DNA from: Pannonibacter carbonis
GTDB taxonomy: Bacteria; Pseudomonadota; Alphaproteobacteria; Rhizobiales; Stappiaceae
Assembly (NCBI RefSeq): GCF_003012935.1
Contig: NZ_PUDR01000002.1
Span: 62,001-126,000, forward strand
Reading direction: 5' to 3'
DNA: 64,000 nucleotides
This document shows positions 52,867-61,960 of the stretch, piece by piece (within the stretch, counting starts at the first letter, position 1; each line of letters begins with the position of its first letter). Below the pieces are notes generated by a model. That model was not told the origin of the DNA. It saw only the letters and a list, made by a program, of their open reading frames with translations, and searched no databases. The position numbers were made by a program, and so were the translations under genes.

Positions 52867-53079
52867 TCAGGCTGCGAGGGCTGCAAAGGGACGATGCGGT
52901 CCGCTTGGTGCGTCGGCTTTTCGCGCCAGATCACGGACGAATTCCTGGATGAGATCCAGGTCGACGGCGTAGTTGCTGATCAGATAACGGATGAGGTTTT
53001 GTGCCGGAAGATGCGCGTAGCCTTCCGTCGCGCGATAGAATCCCTCAAGTGTATCAATGCGCTTCTGCAGTTCCACCAT
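52867..53079 (-). CDS. Small helical protein, unknown
   Basis: 70 aa. AGGAGATTTGCC before the ATG is a strong ribosome site, and that is the main reason to accept it. The sequence is mostly helix-forming (MVELQKRIDTLEGFYRATEG, then LIRYLISNYAVDLDLIQEFVRDLARK), with a short disordered end. It converges on the receiver gene with 14 bp between. The family is not known to me; binding to another regulator would be a possible role. Confidence 0.65.
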   Translation of the reverse strand: MVELQKRIDTLEGFYRATEGYAHLPAQNLIRYLISNYAVDLDLIQEFVRDLARKADAPSGPHRPFAALAA

Positions 53080-53197
53080 GGCAAATCTCCTGAGTTGCCG
53101 ATGGGAGAAGCTTCCACTTTTATGGTTAATGACAGGTGTATGGCCTTGTCAGTTTCTGCAGGGAACGGCCCAGATGCCAGGCGAGCATTTTGGGTCC

Positions 53198-54604
53198 TCA
53201 ACCGAGGAACCAGCGCCGGGCATTGCCGTAGCAAACGTCCGTAACGAGAGTGTCAGCGAGATTCTGATCATTCGGCATGTGCCCCTGTTCGATCCAGTTT
53301 CCGACCATGTTGCAGAAAAGACGGCGGAAATACTCGTGCCGGGGGAAGGAGAGGAACGAGCGGCTGTCGGTCAGCATGCCGACGAAGGTGGAGATGAGAC
53401 CCATCTGGGTAAGCTGGGTCATCTGGCGCTCCATGCCTTCGAGCTGGTCGTTGAACCACCAGCCGGATCCGGCCTGGACCTTGCCCGGAACGCTGCCGTC
53501 CTGGAAGTTGCCGGCGGTCGTTACGATCACCTCATTGCGTGTCGGATCAAGGGCATAGAGGATGGTCCGGGGCAGTGAGCCGGTCCTGTCGAGCCGGTCG
53601 AGCAGCGCATTCAGCTCTGCGGCGATCGGGCGGTCGGCGATGGAATCCCCGCCGGCATCGGGGCCGAGCTGGCGGAAGAGGGCGGTGCGGTTGTTGCGGG
53701 TGGCGCCGATGTGCAGCTGCATCACCAGCCCGCGGGCAGCATAGGCGCGGCCGAGACTGACCAGCACCGCGCCGTGGAAATCGGCGATCTCGGTCTCGTC
53801 AAGACTCTGATTTGCAAGGCGTTTTGACAGGATACCATCAAGCCGCGCCGCACCGCAATCGCTGCCGGCGCGCAGGATCTCGATGCCGTGGTCGGTGGCG
53901 ACGCAGCCGGCGGCAACGAAGTGATCGAGGCGGGCGACAAGCGCGCCGGTCAGGTCCTCGAAGCTGCGGATCGGATGGTCGACGACGGATGCCAAGCGAT
54001 TGATGTAGCTCGGGAATCCGTCCAGCTCGATCTTGAAGGCCTTGTCCGGCCGGAAGCTCGGCACCATGCGGAAGCCGAGGCTCGGGTCGTCCTTGAGGGC
54101 GATGTGGTGCTCGAGGCTGTCGCAGGGGTCATCGGTGGTGCCGACCAGTTCGACCTTCATCTGCCTGAGGAGGCCGCGGGCGGAGTGGCTGGGCTTGCCA
54201 AGTTCGGCGTTGGCGGCGTCCCAGATCGCGGCGGCGGACCCGGAATTGAGCACGGCTCCTGACAGTCCGAAGTAGCGGGCGAGCTCCAGATGGGACCAGT
54301 GATAGAGCGGATTTCCCAGCAATTTCGGCATGATAGCTGCGAAGGCATCATACTTCTCGCGGAAATCTGCCTCGCCGGTGATGCGCCTTTCGTCAATTCC
54401 GGCCCACCGCATCGCGCGCCACTTGTAGTGATCACCCTCCAGCCAGATGCGACCGAGACTGTCCCAGGTGGTGTCCGCGGCGATCTGATCGGGCGGCAGG
54501 TGGTTGTGATAATCGATGATCGGCAGACCGCTGGCGACCTCATGATAGAGGCGGCGGGCGGTGGGGGTGGCGAGCAGGAAATCGGGGCCGAGGAAGGGCT
54601 GCAT
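53198..54604 (-). CDS. uxaC: Uronate isomerase (glucuronate isomerase)
   Basis: 468 aa, the normal length. It opens with PFLGPDFLLATPTARRLYHEVASGLPIIDYHNHLPPDQIA, where the HxH metal ligands are visible, and continues with TTWDSLGRIWLEGDHYKWRAMRWAGI. The segment LVMQLHIGATRNNR and the final VCYGNARRWF are also typical. It converts D-glucuronate to D-fructuronate (or galacturonate to tagaturonate). It is the last gene of the minus-strand glucuronide operon; 24 bp separate it from the dehydrogenase. Confidence 0.96.
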   Translation of the reverse strand: MQPFLGPDFLLATPTARRLYHEVASGLPIIDYHNHLPPDQIAADTTWDSLGRIWLEGDHYKWRAMRWAGIDERRITGEADFREKYDAFAAIMPKLLGNPLYHWSHLELARYFGLSGAVLNSGSAAAIWDAANAELGKPSHSARGLLRQMKVELVGTTDDPCDSLEHHIALKDDPSLGFRMVPSFRPDKAFKIELDGFPSYINRLASVVDHPIRSFEDLTGALVARLDHFVAAGCVATDHGIEILRAGSDCGAARLDGILSKRLANQSLDETEIADFHGAVLVSLGRAYAARGLVMQLHIGATRNNRTALFRQLGPDAGGDSIADRPIAAELNALLDRLDRTGSLPRTILYALDPTRNEVIVTTAGNFQDGSVPGKVQAGSGWWFNDQLEGMERQMTQLTQMGLISTFVGMLTDSRSFLSFPRHEYFRRLFCNMVGNWIEQGHMPNDQNLADTLVTDVCYGNARRWFLG

Positions 54605-54628
54605 TGTCAGGAGGCCTTGGCGAAACTG

Positions 54629-56113
54629 TCAGGAGAAGAGGGCGGTCAACGAGGCGCGGACGCCCTGCTCACGCAAGCGGCAATAGCTGTCGAAAATGGC
54701 CGAGCGGAACAGCGGATCGGCAGCGAGCTCTGGCGGGAAAATTTCCGAAAGTTCAAGCATCGCAGAGACATAGCCTGCGCCATCCGGAACAGCGGCGATG
54801 ATCTCGGCAAAGCGCGGTGCCATCGGGTCATTGACGGGAAGCGGCTGGCCGGCCTCGTCACTGCCCCTGACATAAGCCATCCAGCCGGTGACAGCGAGCG
54901 CCAGCAGCGGGAAGGCTTTGCCGGCATCGAGATGCCAGCGGATCGAGGCCAGCAGGCGCTGCGGCAGTTTCTGTGAGCCGTCGTTGGCGATCTGCGTTGT
55001 GCGGTGCTTCAGCCGGCTGTTGCTGAAGCGTGCCAGAAGCTCATCAGAATAGATTTTGAGATCAATGCCTTGCAGGCCGCTCAGGGTCGGGGCCTGCTCG
55101 CTCATCATCAGCCGTCCTGCGGCTGCGGCAAAGAGCGGATCGGCCATGCAGTCTGAAATCGTCGCCTTTCCGGCCAGCGCGCCAAGATAGGCGAGGAAGG
55201 AATGCGAGCCATTCAGCATGCGCAGTTTCATCGCTTCAAAGGGGGCTACATCCGCGACAAACTGTGCCCCTGCGCGGACAAAGTCCGGTCTTTCTGCGAC
55301 AAAATCATCCTCGATCACCCACTGACGGAACGGCTCGCAGACAATGCCGTTGATGTCGTCCGATCCGATCTCGCGCAGCAGCTGTTTTGACGGCTCGTCG
55401 AGGGCGGGAACGATGCGGTCGACCATGGTCGAGGGGAAGGTGCAGTGCCGGGCGATCCAGACCGCCAGATCTTCGTCGAGGGCCTTGGCATAGCCGATGA
55501 TCGTCGCCTGGGTCACGGCGCCGTTGTGGGGCAGGTTGTCGAGCGGCAGCACGGTGACGCCTGGAAGGCCGCTGTCGCGGCGCAGCCGGAGACCTTCGAC
55601 GATGACGCCGATGGCGGTGCCGGGCTGGCGCGGGGAGGCGAGGTCGGCAACGATGCCGGGATGGGCCGTGTCGAGAGCGCCCGAGCGCGAGCAGTAGCCC
55701 TTCTCGGTGATGGTCAGGCTGATGATCGACAGGTCCGGGTGGACGAAGTGGCCAAAGAGCGCCGGCAGTCCGTCGCGTGCCGGATGGCAGGTTGCGACCA
55801 GGCAGTCGATGCGCCGGGCCGCGATACCGGCATCGTCGGCGGCGGCAACCCAGAAGCGGCGGTCGGTGGCATCGAGGGCCGCGAGCTCCTCGGCGCCGGA
55901 ATTGAGGCGGACGGCGACGAGGCCCCAGTCGGCAGCCTCGCCGGGACCGGCCTGGTCGAGTGTCTCGTCGAGGATCGAGCAGAGGAAGGCGCGGGCGAAG
56001 GCACCGAAGCCGAAATGCAGGATGCGCGGCTTCAGCATCTGGCGGTCATAGGTCGCGGTCTTGACGCGCACGACCTGGGTCACCTCGGGAGCCGCGGGAG
56101 CGGAAACGGACAT
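54629..56113 (-). CDS. uxuB: Mannitol dehydrogenase family oxidoreductase, probable fructuronate reductase
   Basis: 494 aa from the ATG at 56113, which has AGAGG nine bases before it (a GTG at 56122 adds three residues). The N-terminal Rossmann part has ILHFGFGAFARAFLC, and the catalytic Lys-Asn-His set lies in KLRMLNGSHSFLAYLG. Family members reduce fructuronate to mannonate (UxuB), tagaturonate to altronate (UxaB), or act on mannitol. Neighbouring uronate isomerase and beta-glucuronidase favour the UxuB role. The mannonate dehydratase that should follow is not in the window. Confidence 0.88.
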   Translation of the reverse strand: MSVSAPAAPEVTQVVRVKTATYDRQMLKPRILHFGFGAFARAFLCSILDETLDQAGPGEAADWGLVAVRLNSGAEELAALDATDRRFWVAAADDAGIAARRIDCLVATCHPARDGLPALFGHFVHPDLSIISLTITEKGYCSRSGALDTAHPGIVADLASPRQPGTAIGVIVEGLRLRRDSGLPGVTVLPLDNLPHNGAVTQATIIGYAKALDEDLAVWIARHCTFPSTMVDRIVPALDEPSKQLLREIGSDDINGIVCEPFRQWVIEDDFVAERPDFVRAGAQFVADVAPFEAMKLRMLNGSHSFLAYLGALAGKATISDCMADPLFAAAAGRLMMSEQAPTLSGLQGIDLKIYSDELLARFSNSRLKHRTTQIANDGSQKLPQRLLASIRWHLDAGKAFPLLALAVTGWMAYVRGSDEAGQPLPVNDPMAPRFAEIIAAVPDGAGYVSAMLELSEIFPPELAADPLFRSAIFDSYCRLREQGVRASLTALFS

Positions 56114-56128
56114 GGACTTCACCTCTGC

Positions 56129-58537
56129 TCAGGCACGGGGAACGGGGCGGGAGATGCCGGAGGCGACAGCCTCGCCGTTCAGGATCAGGGGGCGGGTCTC
56201 GCCGGCGGGAAGAACGAAGCTGGCGTCTGCCCAGGCCGGATCATGCCGCCCGCTGCGGGCGACGTCGAGACGGATCTCGGATGCGGTCGAGGTGAGGGCA
56301 AGCCGAACAAGGGCGTGGTTGCCCTCGAGCGCATCGACGGCAAAGCCGTCATCGCCATACTCCAGGCTGACACCTGACGCGGCCCCTGGGGCAGGGAAGA
56401 GGGCGTAGGTGCGGGACGTGTCCCGGGCTGCCTGGGCGCGATTGAGATCATCGGCCAGCGGCAGCACCGCGCCACCACGGACGAAGAGCGGCATGGAGGC
56501 GAGTGTCACCGGCAGGGTGACGGTGGTGCCGCCTGCATGCCAGCTGCCGGCCCAGAAATCCCACCAGCCGGTGTCGTTCTGCGGCAGATAGACGGTGCGC
56601 TCGGTCACGCCGGGATCGACCACATTGGCGACCAGCAGATCGCGGCCGATCAGGAACTCGTCGCATTCCTCGAAGGTGCGCGGGTCGTGTTCATGGTCGA
56701 GGAAGGTCGGCCGCAGCATCGGCTCGTCGGCCGTCACGGCCTGGTGCAGCGCGGTGTAGAGATACGGCAGCAGCCGGTAGCGGAACTTGATCGCTTCGCG
56801 GATGAGCGGCGTCACGTTCGGATACATCCAGGGCTCGTTAACCGTGTGGTCGTCGTTCCAGGAATGGATGGTGAAGCGCGGATGGAAGATGCCGTTCTGC
56901 ACCCAGCGGACGAACAGTTCCGGATCGGGCTTGGGGCCGGCAAAACCGCCAACGTCGTGGCCGACGTTGTAGAGGCCGGACAGGGACATGCCGAGGCCCA
57001 TGCGGATGTTGTAGCGGATCGTCTCCCAGGCGGTGTAGTTGTCGCCGGTCCAGGTCTGGGCGTAGCGCTGCAGGCCGGGCGCGCCGGAGCGCGAAATGAG
57101 ATAGGGGCGGGTGTCGGGCTGGTGCGCCACCTGCACTTCATGGCTGGCGCGGGTCATCAACACCGGCAGCAGTGGCCGGATCAGGCCGACGTCGATCTCC
57201 TCGCCAAAGCCGTGGCAGCGGGCATGGTTGTCCCAGACCTCGAACTCGTTGTTGTCGTTCCAGGTCGAGTTGATGCCGTAGCGCAGCAGCTTGTCGGCGA
57301 TGTTGCCCTGCCACCAGGCGATGGTCGCCGGGTTGGTGAAGTCGAGGTTCGAGCCCTCGTCATCCCAGAAGACGGAGCGGGACGGGGCGTCGCTCTCGCT
57401 GTCCTTGATGAACAGGTCGCGCGCGGCGACGTCCTGGTACATCGGATGGTCCTGCAGCAGGCAGGGCTTGATGTTGGCGGCCAGATGCAGGCCAGCGTTC
57501 GTGAAGGTGGCGGCAAGGCCCGCCGGATCGGGCACCTTGGCGCTGTTCCAGGTGAAGACGTAGCGCTTGGCACCGATGGAGGAATAGCCGGAGGACAGCT
57601 GGAAACTGTCACAGGGAATGTCGTGTTCGTCGACGAGCCGGACGAAGCCTTCGAGCTGTTCCTGGGCATTGGGTGCATCGGTGTAATGCATGGTCGAGCC
57701 GGAGTAGCCGAGGCTCCACAGCGGCGGGAAGGCGGTGCCGCCGGTCAGACGGACATGATGTTTGACCGCGTCCAGAACCGAAGGTGACCAGCGCATAAAG
57801 TAGTCGAGATCGCCATCCTCGGCGCGGTAGCTGCGGTAGGGCTTGTGGTAGTTGTCCAGCTCGTTGCCGAGATCGAACCAGCAGCCGGCCAGATTGTCAT
57901 AGAAGACCGAGAAGGTCCCGGCATCGGACGTGCGGGTGATGGTGACCGGGATGTGCTTGTAGAGCGGATCGGTCGAGCGCGCGTCATAGCCCATGGCATC
58001 GAGATTGCGCATCTCGTAGCGGCGGCCGGACCGTTCCAGATCGCCGGACTTCTCGCCGAGGCCATAGACCTTCTCGCCCTTGCGGCGGTTGAGGTAATGG
58101 GCGTGGGCGTGCGACTTGACGTCCAGCATGTAGGCGCCGGTCGGGCGGTCCTCGGCGAAGACCAGGAACCGGCCGTCGGCCTGCCGGGCCTCCCAGACGA
58201 AGGTGAGCGGTTCCGTTATGGTCAGACGCAGGTCCGAGGTCGAGAGGGTCAGGCCTGCCTCGCCGTGGTCGTCCAATGTAAAAGACGGACATGAAAAGCC
58301 TGACAGATCGAGGCGGGAGCGGCCTTCCCAGGCAACGTCTGCGGGCGCTGCCGTGTCTTCAGGCTTGGGCGCGACCGACCAGGAGCGGCCGAGGCGGAAC
58401 TGGCCATCCTTGCGCAGGACAACACGGAAGAGCTGAGGCTCAAGGACAAATACAGTCAGGAGATGGCGGTTTTCGACCAGAAGCTCGATGCCCTTGTCAA
58501 AGGTGCGGGCGAGGCGGAAGGAGTGCAGCGTCTTCAT
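56129..58537 (-). CDS. GH31 family alpha-glycosidase
   Basis: 802 aa. The order is N-terminal beta-sandwich, (beta/alpha)8 catalytic barrel with Asp428 as nucleophile in TWNDNNEFEVWD, the acid/base Asp499 in WTGDNYTAWETI, then C-terminal beta domains (SMPLFVRGGAVLPL). No signal peptide is present, so it works in the cytoplasm on imported sugar. GH31 includes alpha-glucosidases, alpha-xylosidases and related enzymes; the target cannot be fixed. Its place beside a beta-glucuronidase and uronate enzymes suggests an alpha-linked sugar joined to glucuronate. GGAG precedes the ATG. Confidence 0.92.
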   Translation of the reverse strand: MKTLHSFRLARTFDKGIELLVENRHLLTVFVLEPQLFRVVLRKDGQFRLGRSWSVAPKPEDTAAPADVAWEGRSRLDLSGFSCPSFTLDDHGEAGLTLSTSDLRLTITEPLTFVWEARQADGRFLVFAEDRPTGAYMLDVKSHAHAHYLNRRKGEKVYGLGEKSGDLERSGRRYEMRNLDAMGYDARSTDPLYKHIPVTITRTSDAGTFSVFYDNLAGCWFDLGNELDNYHKPYRSYRAEDGDLDYFMRWSPSVLDAVKHHVRLTGGTAFPPLWSLGYSGSTMHYTDAPNAQEQLEGFVRLVDEHDIPCDSFQLSSGYSSIGAKRYVFTWNSAKVPDPAGLAATFTNAGLHLAANIKPCLLQDHPMYQDVAARDLFIKDSESDAPSRSVFWDDEGSNLDFTNPATIAWWQGNIADKLLRYGINSTWNDNNEFEVWDNHARCHGFGEEIDVGLIRPLLPVLMTRASHEVQVAHQPDTRPYLISRSGAPGLQRYAQTWTGDNYTAWETIRYNIRMGLGMSLSGLYNVGHDVGGFAGPKPDPELFVRWVQNGIFHPRFTIHSWNDDHTVNEPWMYPNVTPLIREAIKFRYRLLPYLYTALHQAVTADEPMLRPTFLDHEHDPRTFEECDEFLIGRDLLVANVVDPGVTERTVYLPQNDTGWWDFWAGSWHAGGTTVTLPVTLASMPLFVRGGAVLPLADDLNRAQAARDTSRTYALFPAPGAASGVSLEYGDDGFAVDALEGNHALVRLALTSTASEIRLDVARSGRHDPAWADASFVLPAGETRPLILNGEAVASGISRPVPRA

Positions 58538-58606
58538 GGGAACTCCGCGAAGCGGGGCAGCGCAAAGCTCGGTGCGCTGCGGGAACTAAAAGGGTCAGCA
58601 TGCGGC

Positions 58607-58643
58607 GGCCAGCAGGCAGTGCAGATGCGCTTGCCTGCTGGCC
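58607..58643 (-). other. Long hairpin between dctM and the GH31 gene
   Basis: A perfect 12-bp stem (GGCCAGCAGGCA / TGCCTGCTGGCC) with a 13-base loop, directly after the dctM stop codon on the minus strand. The first T-rich stretch (CCCTTTT) comes about 13 bases later. It is probably an mRNA processing or partial termination element that separates transporter and enzyme expression. Confidence 0.6.
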
Positions 58644-58649
58644 TGAAGG

Positions 58650-59957
58650 TCAGCGGCCATAGCCAAGCAGCCAGCGCGGCAGGGCAAGGCTGAGGTCAGG
58701 AACAAAGGTGATAAGCATCAGCACGGCATATTGCATCGCGATCATCGGCAGGAGCGGCTTGATGACCTTGGCAATCGAGACCTTGCCGACGGAACAGCCG
58801 ACAAACAAGGCCGAGCCGACCGGTGGGGTACAGATGCCGATGCACAGGTTGAAGGTCATCATCACGCCGAAATGCACCGGATCCATACCGAGATCCTTAA
58901 CCACCGGCAGGAAGATCGGGGTGAAGATCAAAAGCGCCGGGGTCATGTCCATGAACATGCCGACGACAAGCAGTGCGATATTGATGATCAGCAGCAGCAC
59001 CAGCGGGTTTTCCGACAAGGCCAGCAGGGCGTCTGATACGGCATAGGGAATATCGGCGAAGGCCATGGCCTTGGACATGGCGATGGAACAGCCGATCATC
59101 AGCAGCACGATGGACGTGGTGACAGCCGAATCGAGGAAGATGCCCGGAAGATCGCGCACCCGGATTTCGCGGTAGACCACCAGCGCCAGGAACAGGGTGT
59201 ATATAACCGCCACGGCGGACGCCTCTGTCGCCGTAAAGACGCCGCCGATGATGCCACCCATGATGACGAAGATGAGGCTGAGTGGCAGCAGGGCATCGGC
59301 CGTCTTGGCCAGAACCGTGCCCAGGCTCGGACGCGGGGCAACCGGATAGCCGCGCTTCTTGGCGATGATGCCGGCGACGATCATGATGCTGAGACCCATC
59401 AGCAGGCCGGGGACATAGCCGGCAACGAAGAGAGCCGCGATGGAGGTTCCACCCGAGATCAGGGAGTAAACGATGAAGGTGGTGGACGGGGGGATCAGCA
59501 GCCCGGTGGGGCAGGAGGCGATGTTGACGGCGGCAGAATAGGCAGGGTCATAGCCTTCCTTCTTCTGCAAGGGGGCCATGACGCCGCCGACAGCGGCGGC
59601 GGCGGCGACCGCCGAGCCCGAGATGGCGCCAAACATCATGTTGGCCAAAACGTTGCAGTGGGCCAGGGAGCCCGGCAGGCGGCCGCCGAGTACCTTGGCG
59701 AATTCGATGAGGCGCAGGGCAATCCCGCCCCGGTTCATGATGTTGCCGGCGAGGATGAAGAACGGGATGGCGAGCAGGGTGAAGCTGTCGAGACCCGAGG
59801 CGATCTGCTGCGCCGTGATGAAGATCGACTGATCGACCGTCATGAACAGGGCAAAGGTGACAACCGAGGCAATGCCGATGGCAAAGGCAATCGGCACGCC
59901 GAGGACCATGAGCAGGCCGAACGAGCCGAAGAGAATGAACGCGCTGATGAGTTCCAT
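58650..59957 (-). CDS. dctM: TRAP transporter large permease subunit
   Basis: 435 aa with about 12 membrane helices. The family start ELISAFILFGSFGLLMVLGVPIAFAIG is followed by FFILAGNIMNRGGIALRLIEFAKVLGGRLPGSLAH, NMMFGAISGSAVAAAAAVGG and other DctM motifs, with GICTPPVGSALFVGCSVGKVS near the C-terminus. It carries the Na+-coupled transport path. GAAGGACAGGCCC lies before the ATG. It follows dctQ by 11 bp. Confidence 0.95.
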   Translation of the reverse strand: MELISAFILFGSFGLLMVLGVPIAFAIGIASVVTFALFMTVDQSIFITAQQIASGLDSFTLLAIPFFILAGNIMNRGGIALRLIEFAKVLGGRLPGSLAHCNVLANMMFGAISGSAVAAAAAVGGVMAPLQKKEGYDPAYSAAVNIASCPTGLLIPPSTTFIVYSLISGGTSIAALFVAGYVPGLLMGLSIMIVAGIIAKKRGYPVAPRPSLGTVLAKTADALLPLSLIFVIMGGIIGGVFTATEASAVAVIYTLFLALVVYREIRVRDLPGIFLDSAVTTSIVLLMIGCSIAMSKAMAFADIPYAVSDALLALSENPLVLLLIINIALLVVGMFMDMTPALLIFTPIFLPVVKDLGMDPVHFGVMMTFNLCIGICTPPVGSALFVGCSVGKVSIAKVIKPLLPMIAMQYAVLMLITFVPDLSLALPRWLLGYGR

Positions 59958-59968
59958 GGGCCTGTCCT

Positions 59969-60493
59969 TCAGGTCTGCGGGCCGTTTGCCGGGACTTCGG
60001 CGTCGCTTTCGATCGGCTGGATGCGGCCGGAAATGACCCCCGCAGCGAATTCGAGGCAGTAGAGCACCATCATGATGCCGGCGAAGGGGATTGCGCCGTA
60101 GACATAGCCCATCGGCAGGCGCAGGGCCGGGGAGAGCTGGCCGCTAGCCAAGGTCTTCTGAACCAGGTTGTAACCGCCGTAGACCATGACGACCGCGGCA
60201 AAGGCCCCGACGATGACAGTGGCCAGCAGGGCCAGCCAGCGTCCATTCGACGGGCCGGCCATCTGCATCAGCAGGTCGATGGCCAGATGCTTGCGTTGGC
60301 CGAGCGTATAGGCTGCGCCGATAAGGCCGACCCACATGAAGAGGAACCGGGCGAGTTCGTCGGTCACTGTGCTGGGAGCATTGAGGACGTAGCGCGAGAA
60401 GACCTGCCAGACCACGCAGGTTACAAGCACCGCAAAAACGGCGGCGATGAAAACACCCAGCGCGTGGTCGACGCGGGTTTTCAGTGCATGCAT
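59969..60493 (-). CDS. dctQ: TRAP transporter small permease subunit
   Basis: 174 aa with four membrane helices: ALGVFIAAVFAVLVTCVVWQVFSRY, LARFLFMWVGLIGAAYTL, LALLATVIVGAFAAVVMVYGGY and YVYGAIPFAGIMMVLYCLEF. The FSRYVLN segment and LFMWVGLIGAAYTLGQRKHLAIDL are DctQ hallmarks. It pairs with DctM in the membrane. AGGAGGA lies before the ATG. It is the first gene of the minus-strand operon, divergent from the binding protein gene, which is an unusual split for TRAP systems. Confidence 0.95.
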   Translation of the reverse strand: MHALKTRVDHALGVFIAAVFAVLVTCVVWQVFSRYVLNAPSTVTDELARFLFMWVGLIGAAYTLGQRKHLAIDLLMQMAGPSNGRWLALLATVIVGAFAAVVMVYGGYNLVQKTLASGQLSPALRLPMGYVYGAIPFAGIMMVLYCLEFAAGVISGRIQPIESDAEVPANGPQT

Positions 60494-60581
60494 GGCTGCA
60501 TGTCCTCCTCTTCAAGGGTGTTCGCCCGGGCGATACCCCCTGTTTCCTCCCCGGACCAACTGGTCCGGTCCCGCTTCGGAT

Positions 60582-60591
60582 TGGTTGACCA
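60582..60591. promoter_or_regulatory. Secondary TGGT-N2-ACCA operator site
   Basis: TGGTTGACCA, flanked by T on the left. It is a second copy of the core found at 60788-60799 and lies 89 bp before the dctQ start, so it could control the minus-strand operon. Confidence 0.5.
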
Positions 60592-60784
60592 GATCCGCCA
60601 ATTCCGGCGGCCGGTCTGTCTGTTGGCTGGTCAGCCTCCCCGAAACACGAGGCCTGACCTTAGTCTCATACACCAGTGCTCCTCGGGTCCCTTGTTGTTG
60701 AAACAAGTTCGCCCTTGCGCGCACAGCGCACACCACCGGCAGGAAGCTTTCCCGCCAGCCCCCTCAGAGAATGCGCATTTTCAG

Positions 60785-60802
60785 AAATTGGTCAACCAAT
60801 TT
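60785..60802. promoter_or_regulatory. UxuR/ExuR-type GntR operator
   Basis: AAATTGGTCAACCAATTT, a palindrome that differs only in one central base from the E. coli UxuR/ExuR consensus AAATTGGTATACCAATTT. It lies 11 bp before a TTGACA -35-like hexamer and 169 bp before dctP. The regulator gene at 63860 belongs to the matching GntR/FadR group. Uronate or fructuronate is the likely inducer. Confidence 0.75.
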
Positions 60803-60970
60803 TCAAAACTGGTTGACAGTGGCGCTGGATTGGCCAAGTCTCTGGTCGCGAGCCGAGCCTAGACTGATCGGCCAAGTCGTCCGGACCGGTGATCCGCCGC
60901 CCCGCCACAGCATGCGCGGGGAGGATGGGAGCCTGACGAGCCGGACGGGATCATCGGGAGGAATTTTGAC

Positions 60971-61951
60971 ATGCGTATGATGAACCGTCTCGCCGTTCTG
61001 GCGGGTGTTGCCCTCATGGCCTTTGCCACCGCCGCCGACGCCAAGACGCTGAAGCTGAACCATAACAACCCGGAAGACCATCCGCTGCACAAGTCGATGG
61101 AATTCATGGGCAAGCGCGTGGATGAGCTGACCAACGGCGACATCAAGATCCGCGTCTATGCCAACGCGCAGCTGGGCAACCAGCGCGAGTCCATGGAACT
61201 GATGCAGAATGGCACGCTCGACATGGCCCGCTCCAACGCCAGCGAGCTGGAAGCCTTCGAAGAGTCCTATTCGGCGCTGAACCTGCCGTTCATTTTTGCG
61301 AACGACGACCACTACTACAAGGTGCTCTCCGGCGACATCGGTGACGATATCCTGGCCGCCTCCAAGGACAAGGGCTTCGTTGGCCTGGCCTACTACGTGG
61401 AAGGTGCGCGCTCCTTCTACTCCAACAAGGAAATCAAGACCCCGGCCGACCTGAAGGGCATGAAGATCCGCGTGCAGCCGAGCCCGTCGGCCATCCGCAT
61501 GGTCGAACTGCTGGGCGCCGCCCCGACGCCGATTGCCTTCGGTGAACTCTACAGCGCCCTGCAGCAGGGCGTGGTTGATGGCGCCGAGAACAACCCGCTG
61601 GCGCTGACCGTCAACCGCCATGGCGAAATCGCCAAGGTCTATTCCGAGAACGAACACACCATGATCCCGTCGGTGGTGATGATCTCGACCCAGACCTGGG
61701 ACGGCCTGACCGAAGACCAGCAGAAGGCGCTGAAGCAGGCCGCGCGCGAGTCCATGGACTTCCACCGCGACGGCTGGAACAAGCAGGTTGCCGCCGGCAA
61801 GGAACAGGCCGAGAAGGAAATGGGCGTGAAGTTCGTGGCCGTCGAGAAGGCCCCGTTCGTGGAAGCCGTGAAGCCGATGTATGACGAGGCCGCTGCCAAG
61901 TCGCCGCGCATCGCCGACCTCATCAAGCGCATCCAGGCGACCGCCAACTAA
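60971..61951 (+). CDS. dctP: TRAP transporter substrate-binding protein
   Basis: 326 aa. The signal peptide (LAVLAGVALMAFATAADA) ends near residue 24, so the mature protein is periplasmic. DctP hallmarks are LKLNHNNPEDHPLHKSMEFMG and the ligand loop DLKGMKIRVQPSPSAIRMVELLGAAPTPIAFGELYSALQQGVVDGAENN, whose arginine holds the substrate carboxylate. Uronic acids or glucuronides are likely ligands given the neighbours. GGGAGGAATTTTGAC precedes the ATG. It is the first gene of the plus-strand arm. Confidence 0.95.
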   Translation: MRMMNRLAVLAGVALMAFATAADAKTLKLNHNNPEDHPLHKSMEFMGKRVDELTNGDIKIRVYANAQLGNQRESMELMQNGTLDMARSNASELEAFEESYSALNLPFIFANDDHYYKVLSGDIGDDILAASKDKGFVGLAYYVEGARSFYSNKEIKTPADLKGMKIRVQPSPSAIRMVELLGAAPTPIAFGELYSALQQGVVDGAENNPLALTVNRHGEIAKVYSENEHTMIPSVVMISTQTWDGLTEDQQKALKQAARESMDFHRDGWNKQVAAGKEQAEKEMGVKFVAVEKAPFVEAVKPMYDEAAAKSPRIADLIKRIQATAN

Positions 61952-61960
61952 GACCCAAGT

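Larger units (their letters stand above)
60494..60970. promoter_or_regulatory. Divergent control region of the glucuronide locus
   Basis: 477 bp without a gene between dctQ and dctP. It holds the UxuR/ExuR-like operator at 60785-60802, a half-site with TGGTTGACA just after it, a TGGT-TG-ACCA site at 60582-60591, and an inverse palindrome GGACCA-AC-TGGTCC at 60553-60566. A TTGACA hexamer at 60813-60818 may be the -35 of the dctP promoter. Spaced sites near both promoters would suit repression by one GntR dimer pair. Confidence 0.7.
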
